DNA of 57,591 nucleotides, taken from a virus. The stretch's first letter is position 1. Each line of letters begins with the position of its first letter. A program made the position numbers and the translations under genes. Below are positions 15,401-24,474 of the stretch, piece by piece. Location of the stretch: IMG/VR virus record IMGVR_UViG_3300042892_000963, positions 1 to 57,591 of that record; one strand, written 5' to 3'. The notes beneath the pieces were generated by a model that was not told where the DNA came from, made no database searches, and was given only the letters and a program-made list of their open reading frames with translations.

Positions 15401-18400
15401 ATAACATATAGGCTCAGCCAAAGCGGAGTGGTGTTGCAGAGCCAAAGAGCTATTACCATAGAAGCCATTGAGTTTGTGCATGACACAGTTAATGATCTAA
15501 TCACTGCGTATCCTGACATTCAAGATACTGTGGATCTCAGTAACATATCGATAGCAGATGTTCTTTCACGTGGATTAGCCGCTGTCCCGACACTCAGCTT
15601 CACTTTACCTGCCAGTGTATCTGTTGATGTAACCAGCGCATACAATTTGCTATTGAACAATAGAGACTACGCAGTGGCTGAGATACTGGGGTGGATTGCT
15701 AATGAAATATCAACTCCTACTGCGCCATTTACATCTCTTGATATTTTTATAGCAGGCGAAATTGAATTCCAGGCTCGACAAGCTGTAGAAGCTGTGATAC
15801 ATGATGTTATCTACGGTGGTAATGTGGCCACACGTACAAGAGCACTGAAATTCTATAACAATCTCACAGGAGCAGTGATCACTGACTCCGGTCTTTCACA
15901 GGCTAAAACTGCTGCATGGCACACCTATCTAAATTATCTATTAGGTCAGGTTGTACAAAATTTAAATCCTGCTACCAGTTATTCTGGAGTGAGCCGATCT
16001 ACTGGTACTGCTGCGACAGCTACAGAAGCTGCCACAATCAATACCCTGATGACTGCTATGAGTTCAATCATCGGTGCAGCTGATTTTACAGCAGCACAGG
16101 CAGTGGTTGCTATTACAGAACCCAGTTTCGTGGGATATACTGCTAACAACATTGCTGTAAGAAATATTATTCAAACCAATCGAGCTACTTTGCAGACTTC
16201 AACAGTGGCATTTGTGGAGTTCAATGGTAATAGATACGAACTGTTGATGCCTGGTAATAGAAGTATGTTGTGTAACGACTTCACACAGATCAACGATCTA
16301 GGCTACGGAATAGTTGTGGCCAACGGTGGTCTTACAGAAGCTGTTTCAATGTTTACCTACTACTGTCATATTGCCTACTACTCAGTGACAGGCGGACAAA
16401 TTCGTTCAGTAGCAGGTTCTAACGCACATGGAAACTTTGCTCTGGTGGCAGAAGGTGCAGACCCACTAGAGGTTCCAACGCCGTCTACTATATATGAAGA
16501 ATTCAGTCAACGTATAGACTGTTATTTCCCCAGCGGTTCATTTGCCAACGTAGCCGGCGGCCTGTTGATATTTGTAACCAATTATGAATATACTCCATTA
16601 GGTGGTTCAGAGCTAGAAGTATTGCATCCTACAACTAACAGCATATATCGATATCCTGTAACTTCGGTAACTACAACTGATCTACCTGTAGGGGTCGCAA
16701 GATTGAATCTCTCCACAGGCACAGGATCAGCCACTGAAGGATTGTTTGCTGTAGTTGCCGATGGAACAAAAATGACACTGAGACTGTCGAGTGTTATACT
16801 GCTTACCGGTGGATTAGAAAATGTTGCAGTAAGACCTTCCACTGGTCTTAAATTACGTGAGACGCTGGATACAGTATATCGTGTATTAGAATTCAACTCT
16901 TATGTTGACTCAAACGGGCCTTACGAAGTATTATTCAACACAGCTACTCCGACACGTTTCCAAGTATTAGTGACCATTACGACTATTGCGTCTAATGTAT
17001 GTACTACCAGTGGTAACCACAAACTGAGAATAGGTGACAGGATCATTCCTACCAGCACCGCTAATAATTTTGTCAGTGGCACTACTTATTATGTAAGAAC
17101 ACAGCCTACATATAATACATTCACAGTATCCACCAGTCCTAGCGGAAGCACATTTACATTAGCCGACGGCAGTGGATTGACTATCAAGGCTGCGAAATCA
17201 CACAAACTGTTAGAAGCTTACACTGTGAATTTCAGTGTATCAGATGGCGGCGCACTGCCTGCTCCATTTACAGCAGGACAAATATACTATGTGTTGCCCA
17301 ACAATCTCACTGAAACTGAGTTCAGCGTTGGTACACAATTGAACGGTACAGCAGTGAGCATAACCACAGCAGGTAGTGGCACTCATAGATACAACATCGC
17401 GGGACTAACGCTTACTCAGACTAGAGAAAACTACAACTACATAGACATAACCGTGATCCAGCCCGGAGAATTTGTAACGTCAACTCCGACTGGCACTACC
17501 TGTACTATCAGTATAGCCAACCCAGCTGAGGTCACTCTGAACAGCCATGGATTTGTGGCCGGCGATGTGATTAAATTCACAACCACTGGTGCTTTGCCTA
17601 CAGGCGTAAGCATGTTGAACAGATACTTTGTGTTGTCTGCTGGTCTAGGTGTAAACAGTTTTAGAATCTCAGCTCAACTAGGTGGTGATGCTGTAGAGAC
17701 CACTGGCACACAGAGTGGTGTGCAAAAAGTTGGTAAGGTCACTGGAAGTGCAGGTGATACTATATTTGCTGTGGTAGCTATTTCTCAGACAGAAATATCA
17801 AGAACACAAGGCAGCAAATTTGTGTATCTGGGTGAAGAATACATCATAAACACGTATCAACCAGAAGCAGTAACCAACGGTCCGTTTGGTAGAGTTATTC
17901 TTAATAGACCGTTGGTTAACGGTATAAACAATCTAGACAGCGCATACACTATTAAATCAGCTGTTCCTATACGCAGCAGTGGTAGTCTTGGTACACTGAC
18001 CATACGTATTTCACTGACTCGGGTTACAGGACACGATCTACTGGAAATTGGTACAGGATCGTATGCCGATACTAACTATCCCAAAGAAATATATGGGGCC
18101 AGTGTTAACCCTTTGAATCCGGCAAACGAAGTACAAGAACGTGACGTGGGACGCTGTTTTTATGTGACCACTGACCAATTTGGTAATTTCTCAGTAGGCC
18201 CATACTTCCGAGTTGACCAAGGTACGGGTCAGGTAACATTCTCTAGTTCCATTGCACTGAGCAATCTCGATGGTATTGGATTTAAACGAGGTGTTCCTGT
18301 CAGTGAATTCTCTACAGATAGTGGTTTCATAGATAATGCTATCGACACGGTGCCAACTGAAAATGCTACTCGTATCTATCTAGAACGTCGATTAGGATTA

Positions 18401-19960
18401 ACTCATGACGGTGCTGTTGTTGGTGTAGGTCAATTAATACCTACTGTCACTGGCGGTTACATGGCCCTTGATGGGCAGTTGGGCATGAAAGCATCAATGA
18501 ATCTTAACAACAATAAGATCACTAATGTTACAGACGCAACTGATCCGCAGGATGCTCTCAATCTTAGAAGTTTTACTTTAAGTAATTTCCAAAACTGGGC
18601 TGGTGGCAATGTGCAGGGCGGTCAGTTCATGGTGTTCACAGGTGTTGGCAATACTGTGATCAACGCCAGCGTAACTGGTGATTTAACTTTTGATCTACGC
18701 ACAGGCACAGACTCTACACTGAACAATGTAGACGTGCAGTTGAATGCGGGCGTGGTTAACAATGCAGAAGTGAATGCTGCCGCGGCTATTGCTCAGAGCA
18801 AGTTGAACATGACTATCGCTGCTACTCAGTCAGCGGCACCGACAGGAACAGCTGCCGTGATACAGGCAGCTAATGGACTCAGCAGTTTCAACAGTGCAGA
18901 TTTCGTAGTTACCAACGGATACGTGACACTCAAGGCCAACTCGGTACAGTTAGCTGATCTTGAGCAGATGGCCCCTGACACACTGATAGGTAACAGTGGC
19001 ATAAGCACAGCTAATGCCGCCGCAGTGGCATTTACCACTGTGGTCGACGAAGGCTTGGCTATCAAGAAATCGCAGTACAGCAGTGCAGGATTCTTGCGTA
19101 GAACAGGTGCAGCGACAGCGTCGGATGCCAATTATGTCATGGTGGCGGGATCTTCTGGATCAAGTTCAAGTACTGGTAATGGCGAAGTCATCGTTAGAGA
19201 CGGCAGTGGAGATTTTGGCGGAAGAACCATAGACGTTCAAAACATCAAGATAGACGCTAACTTGGCCATAGATACTGTTAGTACCACAGCCACAGACGGA
19301 TACATTAGATATTACGGTTTTGATTCAGCTGGTGGTATATTAATACAAACTGCTTCGGCTACTCCAGCTAATAGAAAAACCGCATACTGGAATAACTTCC
19401 ATGAATTCAAAACGCAGAACGGTGTATCTGATGCACCTATAACCTGCTCTACAGTAACAGCGACTTCTATACAGGTTCAAGCTATTACCACAGGTGGCAA
19501 TACCACAGCAGGAACTATTACAGGTCGTTGGACATTAACTGGCACATCGCCAAACGAATCAAGACTACAGGCCACATACTCCGCTGACCTTGCAGAATAC
19601 TACGAAGGTGACAAAGAGTACGAAGTGGGGACTGTATTGGTGTTTGGCGGCGACAAAGAAGTCACTGTGACTAACACACAGGGCGACAACCGTGTGGCTG
19701 GTGTTGTTTCTAATACTGCTGCGTTTGCCATGTACGAAGGGTGTCCAGGACTCAAGAACCTAGTAGCCCTACAAGGTCGTGTGCCATGCCGGGTAGTAGG
19801 AAAAATACGCAAAGGAGAAATGCTTGTGACTTCAAAGATTCCAGGCGTTGCTGTAGCAGGTGGAAAAGATATCAAGGTCGGAACTGTGGTAGGTAAAGCA
19901 CTGGTAGACTATGACAGTGATCACATTGGCACAATTGAAATAGCTGTGGGGAGAACATAA
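12419..19960 (+). CDS. Giant virion fibre/adhesin protein (2513 residues)
   Basis: The largest gene of the window. Residues 1-45 carry an N-terminal module (TIDIGVVGNDGTGDSIRDSF, then KVNDNF) shared with other fibre genes here. Residues 215-260 (VNLYVALSGEDDRPG...AYAYRTLEAAL) resemble a segment of cyanophage fibres. Residues about 1525-1770 hold three related ~75-residue beta modules with a GHxLxxGDxI...YYV...F-x-VS pattern. The C-terminal ~130 residues (YSADLAEYYEGD...GDNRVAGVVSN...LQGRVPCRVVGKIRKGEMLVT) resemble the intramolecular-chaperone/peptidase-G2-type end of trimeric phage fibres. It should form a long trimeric fibre that meets the host. Confidence 0.85.
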   Translation: MARKTIDIGVVGNDGTGDSIRDSFRKVNDNFRELYSSLGLGERLKFTGLEDAPATYVGQNDPATGNTPVVTVNNTESGLAFKKLIAGSGISIDFTTNPNEISINADFAEIVADTTPQLGGDLSMRSGGNQYRIFDAGTAITPLEPIFSTELVNKNYADSKISRAGVNAIDPATGTVDVSFGRMSGPLILSRSPEPDDDELYGGLIAATKQYVDSSAFGSSVNLYVALSGEDDRPGVSPALQGRALAYAYRTLEAALKRAEELVLDSRPIIGPYEKTLTFNNGVSECSLAAVDTSPISGTGFAGTVRMSVDTATLVSVGTNYYAGDILQIAGGTVASGGSACFIEVLSTLTTPGAIVTFRIISTGVYSALPGATAVSTTISTSAAPVGIGAIGAGATFNLTYKVGSVSISNGGTGYSLVSVRITGGGGTGAFGTAVVTAGVITSVTITDKGAGFVSLPTFIVDLPRFLIFTNGLRTDFTGDVSTSTPEAIRGRDIREGLFLRGKTSGALAQILDHSGALDSGGNEIFDVDIIYGTFQIGESITYGDIARNIQISILVESGEYYENYPLRVPPNVSVVGDEFRRVIFRPRPGTSASPWAFQKFRRDRTIGNQDTIRQVYNDTTGNWGPQNVVPDQLTLAQVEYGYHYLQDITEPVYPKIQNKGAYESAADLIRLNRTFLQEEIVARIDFNKINSVSPFSPTFTYNRNFYKRSIGQLVDDLTFDLDRGGYNRTISNALKYYQNDVGTLVITTQLSQYLAVIDLFNTLVQAIIDNTAITGLKQTLFFQTIDPAFQAEVGSDAVIVLLIDAFKDVIDGSGSVNYPLENEEMDVFLANDTVRWQAISAIGHGGFMGVLDPTGQILSRSPYFQECASFSRSQDRQVFAGGMFTDGFSGNLEFNVDAVVTPTRLSVSDLDRFPELPASFIVFDSVYRINYVRDFVYDKDGSTATFILDETTPWPFTVFTFDSSACSRDTGLILDGLGRDIVLNTNYWTRQNGITYRLSQSGVVLQSQRAITIEAIEFVHDTVNDLITAYPDIQDTVDLSNISIADVLSRGLAAVPTLSFTLPASVSVDVTSAYNLLLNNRDYAVAEILGWIANEISTPTAPFTSLDIFIAGEIEFQARQAVEAVIHDVIYGGNVATRTRALKFYNNLTGAVITDSGLSQAKTAAWHTYLNYLLGQVVQNLNPATSYSGVSRSTGTAATATEAATINTLMTAMSSIIGAADFTAAQAVVAITEPSFVGYTANNIAVRNIIQTNRATLQTSTVAFVEFNGNRYELLMPGNRSMLCNDFTQINDLGYGIVVANGGLTEAVSMFTYYCHIAYYSVTGGQIRSVAGSNAHGNFALVAEGADPLEVPTPSTIYEEFSQRIDCYFPSGSFANVAGGLLIFVTNYEYTPLGGSELEVLHPTTNSIYRYPVTSVTTTDLPVGVARLNLSTGTGSATEGLFAVVADGTKMTLRLSSVILLTGGLENVAVRPSTGLKLRETLDTVYRVLEFNSYVDSNGPYEVLFNTATPTRFQVLVTITTIASNVCTTSGNHKLRIGDRIIPTSTANNFVSGTTYYVRTQPTYNTFTVSTSPSGSTFTLADGSGLTIKAAKSHKLLEAYTVNFSVSDGGALPAPFTAGQIYYVLPNNLTETEFSVGTQLNGTAVSITTAGSGTHRYNIAGLTLTQTRENYNYIDITVIQPGEFVTSTPTGTTCTISIANPAEVTLNSHGFVAGDVIKFTTTGALPTGVSMLNRYFVLSAGLGVNSFRISAQLGGDAVETTGTQSGVQKVGKVTGSAGDTIFAVVAISQTEISRTQGSKFVYLGEEYIINTYQPEAVTNGPFGRVILNRPLVNGINNLDSAYTIKSAVPIRSSGSLGTLTIRISLTRVTGHDLLEIGTGSYADTNYPKEIYGASVNPLNPANEVQERDVGRCFYVTTDQFGNFSVGPYFRVDQGTGQVTFSSSIALSNLDGIGFKRGVPVSEFSTDSGFIDNAIDTVPTENATRIYLERRLGLTHDGAVVGVGQLIPTVTGGYMALDGQLGMKASMNLNNNKITNVTDATDPQDALNLRSFTLSNFQNWAGGNVQGGQFMVFTGVGNTVINASVTGDLTFDLRTGTDSTLNNVDVQLNAGVVNNAEVNAAAAIAQSKLNMTIAATQSAAPTGTAAVIQAANGLSSFNSADFVVTNGYVTLKANSVQLADLEQMAPDTLIGNSGISTANAAAVAFTTVVDEGLAIKKSQYSSAGFLRRTGAATASDANYVMVAGSSGSSSSTGNGEVIVRDGSGDFGGRTIDVQNIKIDANLAIDTVSTTATDGYIRYYGFDSAGGILIQTASATPANRKTAYWNNFHEFKTQNGVSDAPITCSTVTATSIQVQAITTGGNTTAGTITGRWTLTGTSPNESRLQATYSADLAEYYEGDKEYEVGTVLVFGGDKEVTVTNTQGDNRVAGVVSNTAAFAMYEGCPGLKNLVALQGRVPCRVVGKIRKGEMLVTSKIPGVAVAGGKDIKVGTVVGKALVDYDSDHIGTIEIAVGRT

Positions 19961-21681
19961 TGCCTTTTAATACAAATATAATTCCAGGTCGTCCTCCTAT
20001 ATTGTGGAGTGAAGTTAACGATGCGTTTGTTAAAGTAAATGAAAATTTTGATATACTTGTAGCAACCATTGGCAATGGCAGTGGTCTAACTCCTATAGAC
20101 TTTACTTCGTTAGATACCAATGTAACTCCTACTACAGATAATTTACGCAGTCTTGGTGATACCACACACAGATGGCAATCAGTGTTTACTTCAGAGCACA
20201 CTACTTCTAATCCGTTAAATGGTTTATGGGCTGGTAATGCACAAGTTAAAGGTGTAGGATATACTGTTAATCTACCAGAAAATTCCACTGTTGGTGGAGA
20301 TCCGCTTACTGGCATTGGTACCAGTTTAATCATAGATCCCGACAAAACATTCTTTAAAGAAATACAGGTTAATAATGATCTGTCTGTGGTAGCAACAACA
20401 TTCGGCGACACTGTGAATTTCTTGCCAGGCGCAGGCGTTGGTCTTGCTGTGAGTTCAGGGGCTGACTCGATTACATTCTCAAACACAGGCATACTAAGTG
20501 TATCAGCTGGTACTGGTATTACAACTGCCACAGCAAGTGGAGTGGCCACAGTGACTAATGCCGGTGTTCGCAGTCTACAGAGTACAACTGCATTGCCCTC
20601 AGGCAGAACCACAGGTGCAGGTATTAACATTACTGGGTCAGTCGGCGACAATCTAAGAATTACCAACGCAGGCGTGATTAGTATTTCATCTGGTGTGGGT
20701 ATCACCGTATCCGCTGATGCTGCCACAGGCGATGTAACTATCACAAACTCAGCTCCTGCTGTTAATGCATTTACACAAATTCAAGTTGACGGTGACACCA
20801 TAAACAGATTACAAGCTGACGCTGTCAGTGACGTACTTAATATCAACGGTGGGCAGGGTATTACATTATCTAAGACTGTTGGAACAGATACGCTGACAAT
20901 TGCAGTTAATCCAGTGTTTGATTTGAAAGGTTCAGTGTTCGGAGATGATTCAACTAAAATCATTGACGCTGTAGAAAACAAAGTCTACGGTGGAATATTT
21001 GCAACAACTTTAAGAACAGAAGAAACTAAAATTGCTCTTGGTGCAAGTGCTGGCAGTATTACTCAAGGCAATAATGCCACCGCAGTTGGATGGCTGGCGG
21101 GTTACAACAATCAAGGCACAGCCGCTGTGGCATTTGGACGAGAGTCTGGAGAAATTAATCAAGGACAATATGCTGTTGCTGTTGGGCCAGGAGCTGGTTA
21201 TACCGGGCAAGGTGCGGATGCTATAGCCATTGGTTATAATGCTGGTGCAACTTCACAAGGCGCATCTGCAGTGGCAATTGGTTCTCTTGCTGGCCAAACC
21301 AGCCAGTCTGCGAATAGCATTGTTATTAATGCCAGCGGGGTTGCACTCAACGGCGCAGCAGCTGGATTCTATGTTAATCCTGTTAGATCAACTACAAGTT
21401 CAGCAAGGCCGGTTGTTTATGATACTACAACCAAAGAACTATTCTACACATCAACACTGGAATTTATCAACAGCACTATCAGCACCAGCGACTCCAGCGG
21501 ATTGACTGTGGATGTGCAAACAACATTCAACACCGACGTTACTGTTGAAAATGATTTAAATGTTACACAGCGATTGCGAGTACAAGGCAGTAGAGTTATT
21601 AATATAACAGAATTACAAGCTATATCAGCGGCAAGCACAAGTTTCAGTGACTTCCAGTCAAGAATAGCAGCATTGGTATAA
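19960..21681 (+). CDS. Fibre protein with YadA-head-like repeats
   Basis: A 573-residue protein. The N-terminal WSEVNDAFVKVNENFDIL is a variant of the attachment motif in neighbouring fibres. Residues about 150-280 are repetitive Thr/Gly/Ser beta strands. Residues about 358-460 contain about six repeats of the form A-x-A-V/I-G-x-x-A-G-x-x-x-Q-G, the left-handed beta-roll pattern of trimeric autotransporter (YadA/Hia) head domains. The C-terminus (VTQRLRVQGSRV... SFSDFQSRIAAL) probably ends in a coiled coil. The ATG overlaps the previous stop. Probably a trimeric adhesin. Confidence 0.8.
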   Translation: MPFNTNIIPGRPPILWSEVNDAFVKVNENFDILVATIGNGSGLTPIDFTSLDTNVTPTTDNLRSLGDTTHRWQSVFTSEHTTSNPLNGLWAGNAQVKGVGYTVNLPENSTVGGDPLTGIGTSLIIDPDKTFFKEIQVNNDLSVVATTFGDTVNFLPGAGVGLAVSSGADSITFSNTGILSVSAGTGITTATASGVATVTNAGVRSLQSTTALPSGRTTGAGINITGSVGDNLRITNAGVISISSGVGITVSADAATGDVTITNSAPAVNAFTQIQVDGDTINRLQADAVSDVLNINGGQGITLSKTVGTDTLTIAVNPVFDLKGSVFGDDSTKIIDAVENKVYGGIFATTLRTEETKIALGASAGSITQGNNATAVGWLAGYNNQGTAAVAFGRESGEINQGQYAVAVGPGAGYTGQGADAIAIGYNAGATSQGASAVAIGSLAGQTSQSANSIVINASGVALNGAAAGFYVNPVRSTTSSARPVVYDTTTKELFYTSTLEFINSTISTSDSSGLTVDVQTTFNTDVTVENDLNVTQRLRVQGSRVINITELQAISAASTSFSDFQSRIAALV

Positions 21682-21692
21682 CGGAGCGATAA

Positions 21693-23351
21693 ATGGCAAA
21701 ACAGAATATTAATGTAGGCACAACAGCTAACGATAAAAAAGGCGATAGCCTACGAGCTGCCTTCCAAAAAGTCAATGCCAACTTCACAGAACTCTACACT
21801 GAGCTGGGATTGGTTGTTGATGCAAACTTAAACCTAGGGGCATTTGAATTTGCGGGCAGCACATTAAGCACCACAGACAGTTCGGCAATCACTATTGATC
21901 AAGCTACTACTATTACCAGCGACCTAACTGTAGGTGGTGATATTGTTCCTTCAATAGCTAATGGCAGTAACTTAGGTAGTATTTCTAAACCTTGGCGTAG
22001 CCTGTATGTCAGCAACAACACTATCTACATTGGCGGCACAGCAGTAGGAGTAGATGCCAATGGTAATTTAACAGTCAATGGCAGTCAAATTGCAGGTGGC
22101 GGTGGCGGAAGCACATTGGTCAACGGTGCTAACACAGTAAGCCTTGGTTCAGATGGTGTGTTAACATTGCCTGGTGGTCGTACCCGTATTGGCGCATCAC
22201 TAGACTCAGATGCTATTATAGCCAACGAGGACGAAGCATTTGCTGTTGTAGCACAAGGAACAAATGGCGCAGTTCAAATAGTGTGGATAGAAGATCTAGA
22301 AAACGCTGAGACCAGCAACCTAGCGGCTGTATATGTAAATTCTGGAAATTTGGGAAGTGTTAGAATAGCAACAGGTGCCAATGGCGGCCCTGGACCCAAT
22401 TACTGGGAGTTTAACAACAGTGGTGCATTAACATTCCCCCAAGGCACCACGATTGCCACCGCTGACGGAACAGATGCATTTCTCATAGACGGTGCTGTTG
22501 ACAAAGATGTTCAAATATATACCTACAGTGGTGAGACTGCTCGCGGATGGACCTTTGGCACAGATGGTAGTTTAACATTCCCAGGTGATATCAAGAGCAA
22601 CGGTAATATCAACATTGACATCAACCTTGCAGACTCAACACTACGCAGATGGAGTTTTGGTGAAGATGGTGATTTAGTATTTCCAGATGGCACCAATCAA
22701 ACCACAGCCTGGACAGGTAGCACAACAGTATCAAGCCTAGTCAACGGTAGTAAAACAGTTAGCCTTGATAGCTCCCTTGGCAATTTGACATTCACCAACG
22801 GCGAACAAATTAGAACTAATGTTGGCGGAATACAACTATACCAATCAGATGACAACACTATTACAATCTTGCCCGGTGAGGTAAGGATTAAGGCGTATGG
22901 CGGTGGAGGCGGTGCAAAATACGAATGGGACTTTGACTCAACTGGCAGGACAACATTCCCTAACGGAACTGTGCCGGAACACAGCTATGGTGCTGCCGGA
23001 GATCTAGAAGGCATGGTGGTATTCACCGACCCTTACATTTATTACTGTAAAAGTGATTTTAGACCGTTGGTTACTTACACTGCGGCTGTTTCTCAAACCG
23101 GTGGAAGCACATTTGAAGTATATCAAACTGCGGGAACACCCTTAATCAACGATCATCTTTATGGATATGGGGTTGTCGGCGAAGGATTAATTACTAATGT
23201 TCAAGCAAGTACAGAAGGTGGGCAACCAACTTGGCTACTGACTGTTAATCAGATTGGAGGAACCAGCATTGGGTTAACAGCCAATCAGCCTTGTACTATT
23301 GGTACACCTGACATTTGGGTCCGTGTAGCGTGGACCGGTACTAACTGGTAA
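21693..23351 (+). CDS. Fibre protein with repeated W-x-F-LTFP motifs
   Basis: A 552-residue protein beginning INVGTTANDKKGDSLRAAFQ then KVNANF, the clearest copy of the shared N-terminal fibre module. The middle has at least four copies of a W-x-F-x3-G-x-LTFP-x-G motif (WEFNNSGALTFPQG, WTFGTDGSLTFPG, WSFGEDGDLVFPDG, WDFDSTGRTTFPNG), each about 40-100 residues apart, suggesting stacked beta modules. The C-terminal ~110 residues (YYCKSDFRPLVTYT... PDIWVRVAW) form a different domain, probably the tip. The start codon overlaps GATAAATG. The gene sits between fibre genes. Confidence 0.8.
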   Translation: MAKQNINVGTTANDKKGDSLRAAFQKVNANFTELYTELGLVVDANLNLGAFEFAGSTLSTTDSSAITIDQATTITSDLTVGGDIVPSIANGSNLGSISKPWRSLYVSNNTIYIGGTAVGVDANGNLTVNGSQIAGGGGGSTLVNGANTVSLGSDGVLTLPGGRTRIGASLDSDAIIANEDEAFAVVAQGTNGAVQIVWIEDLENAETSNLAAVYVNSGNLGSVRIATGANGGPGPNYWEFNNSGALTFPQGTTIATADGTDAFLIDGAVDKDVQIYTYSGETARGWTFGTDGSLTFPGDIKSNGNINIDINLADSTLRRWSFGEDGDLVFPDGTNQTTAWTGSTTVSSLVNGSKTVSLDSSLGNLTFTNGEQIRTNVGGIQLYQSDDNTITILPGEVRIKAYGGGGGAKYEWDFDSTGRTTFPNGTVPEHSYGAAGDLEGMVVFTDPYIYYCKSDFRPLVTYTAAVSQTGGSTFEVYQTAGTPLINDHLYGYGVVGEGLITNVQASTEGGQPTWLLTVNQIGGTSIGLTANQPCTIGTPDIWVRVAWTGTNW

Positions 23352-23362
23352 GAGAGAATACA

Positions 23363-23548
23363 GTGACTATTAAAAAACTAGAACTCAACGACTTGCATCC
23401 TGCTAATCCATTAGTTGAAGTTATTAATACGGTCAATGAAAACTTTGAGAATCCTATGACATTTAAGAAATTAGAACTAAATGATTTACATCCTGCTAAT
23501 CCCCTAGTTGATGTTATTAATACTGTCAATGAAAACTTTGACACACTA
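23363..23548 (+). repeat. Tandem duplication of the N-terminal fibre module
   Basis: Two 93-nt units (23363-23455 and 23456-23548) encode K-K/K-LELNDLHPANPLV followed by VNENF twice. The units differ mainly at synonymous positions, which indicates an older duplication maintained under protein-level selection. Confidence 0.85.
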
Positions 23549-24442
23549 CACGAGTCTTTACAAAATACAGATAGCGATGTTGTAAGTAACGAAACTATAT
23601 TAAATTATTATGACACGCTGGGCATTAGTGATCGAACAACATTAACTGCTTCACTACGCACAACCGAGTTGGCGATTATAGCACGTGAAAAGGCCGCACT
23701 TAAAGCACGTAATCTAGCACTGGGATTACACACTGGATTGACTAGAGACGAATACAGCACCAGTGCTTGGCAGATTAAACAAGATTATCCAGACAGTGAA
23801 GATGGTGTGTACTGGATTCGCAATGATGACTTCAACAATGGCGACCCTGTACAAGTCTACTGTGACATGACTACACTGGGTGGTGGATGGACATTGATCG
23901 TACAAAATTCTATTAGTAGCTGGACAGAAGAACAAGTGTTTAGTCGCAACGCTACCACTTGCCCTACTCAACTGGCCGCATACAACAATCGTTCAGTTGA
24001 ACAAAACTACAGCATCTTAAGTTGGGCTAATAAGATTAAACGAGCAGACTCAGGATTTGATTTTATGATCACTGCTCGTGAACACGCTTCACTGGGTGGT
24101 GCGTGGACTGCCAACGAAGCATACTCATTTACTCAAACTAACGAAAGTGCTGACATGGGTGATGAACAGTTGGGCACACCCGGCTGGCGCAAGAACATTA
24201 CAGAATTAGCACGGTTTGGCAACAATGACACTGGTCAAACGTGGGATTATCATTACGATGCCATGGAAGCACGTATGCCTTGGGTCGGTATTGGCATCAA
24301 CCACGGTTGGTTAACCACAGACGGATTCCGCGGCGGTTGGTGGGGGACATTGATAGCGTGTAGCGGATGGGAACCAGCACCGTGGTTGGCCACAATCCAA
24401 GATGGTGGTAGCCCTGGCGTTATTTGGTATTGGGTAAGATAA
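23363..24442 (+). CDS. Fibre protein with fibrinogen-like C-terminal domain
   Basis: A 359-residue protein starting at GTG. The N-terminal module (KKLELNDLHPANPLVEVINT then VNENF) is present twice in tandem. After a helical linker, residues about 130-359 form a fibrinogen-C-terminal-like domain: DGVYWIRND, VQVYCDMTTLGGGWTLIVQN, and a Trp-rich end (WWGTLIACSGW, VIWYWVR). In lectins such as ficolins this fold binds acetylated sugars, so a glycan-binding tip is a reasonable inference. An internal ATG at 23456 (second copy) could be an alternative start. Confidence 0.8.
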   Translation: MTIKKLELNDLHPANPLVEVINTVNENFENPMTFKKLELNDLHPANPLVDVINTVNENFDTLHESLQNTDSDVVSNETILNYYDTLGISDRTTLTASLRTTELAIIAREKAALKARNLALGLHTGLTRDEYSTSAWQIKQDYPDSEDGVYWIRNDDFNNGDPVQVYCDMTTLGGGWTLIVQNSISSWTEEQVFSRNATTCPTQLAAYNNRSVEQNYSILSWANKIKRADSGFDFMITAREHASLGGAWTANEAYSFTQTNESADMGDEQLGTPGWRKNITELARFGNNDTGQTWDYHYDAMEARMPWVGIGINHGWLTTDGFRGGWWGTLIACSGWEPAPWLATIQDGGSPGVIWYWVR

Positions 24443-24448
24443 TTTAAC

Positions 24449-24456
24449 GGTAAATA
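24449..24456 (+). promoter_or_regulatory. Late promoter-like box
   Basis: GGTAAATA lies 19 nt before the ATG at 24475, followed by an AAAGAGAG ribosome site. 6 of 8 matches to the T4 late consensus. Confidence 0.4.
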
Positions 24457-24474
24457 TACTAAAGAGAGCGCATC

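Noticed and set aside
19872-20744. 290-codon open frame on the minus strand inside the fibre gene
   Set aside because: It lies fully opposite a well-supported fibre gene, has low-complexity Val/Pro/Thr composition produced by the repeated sense strand, and lacks a ribosome site.
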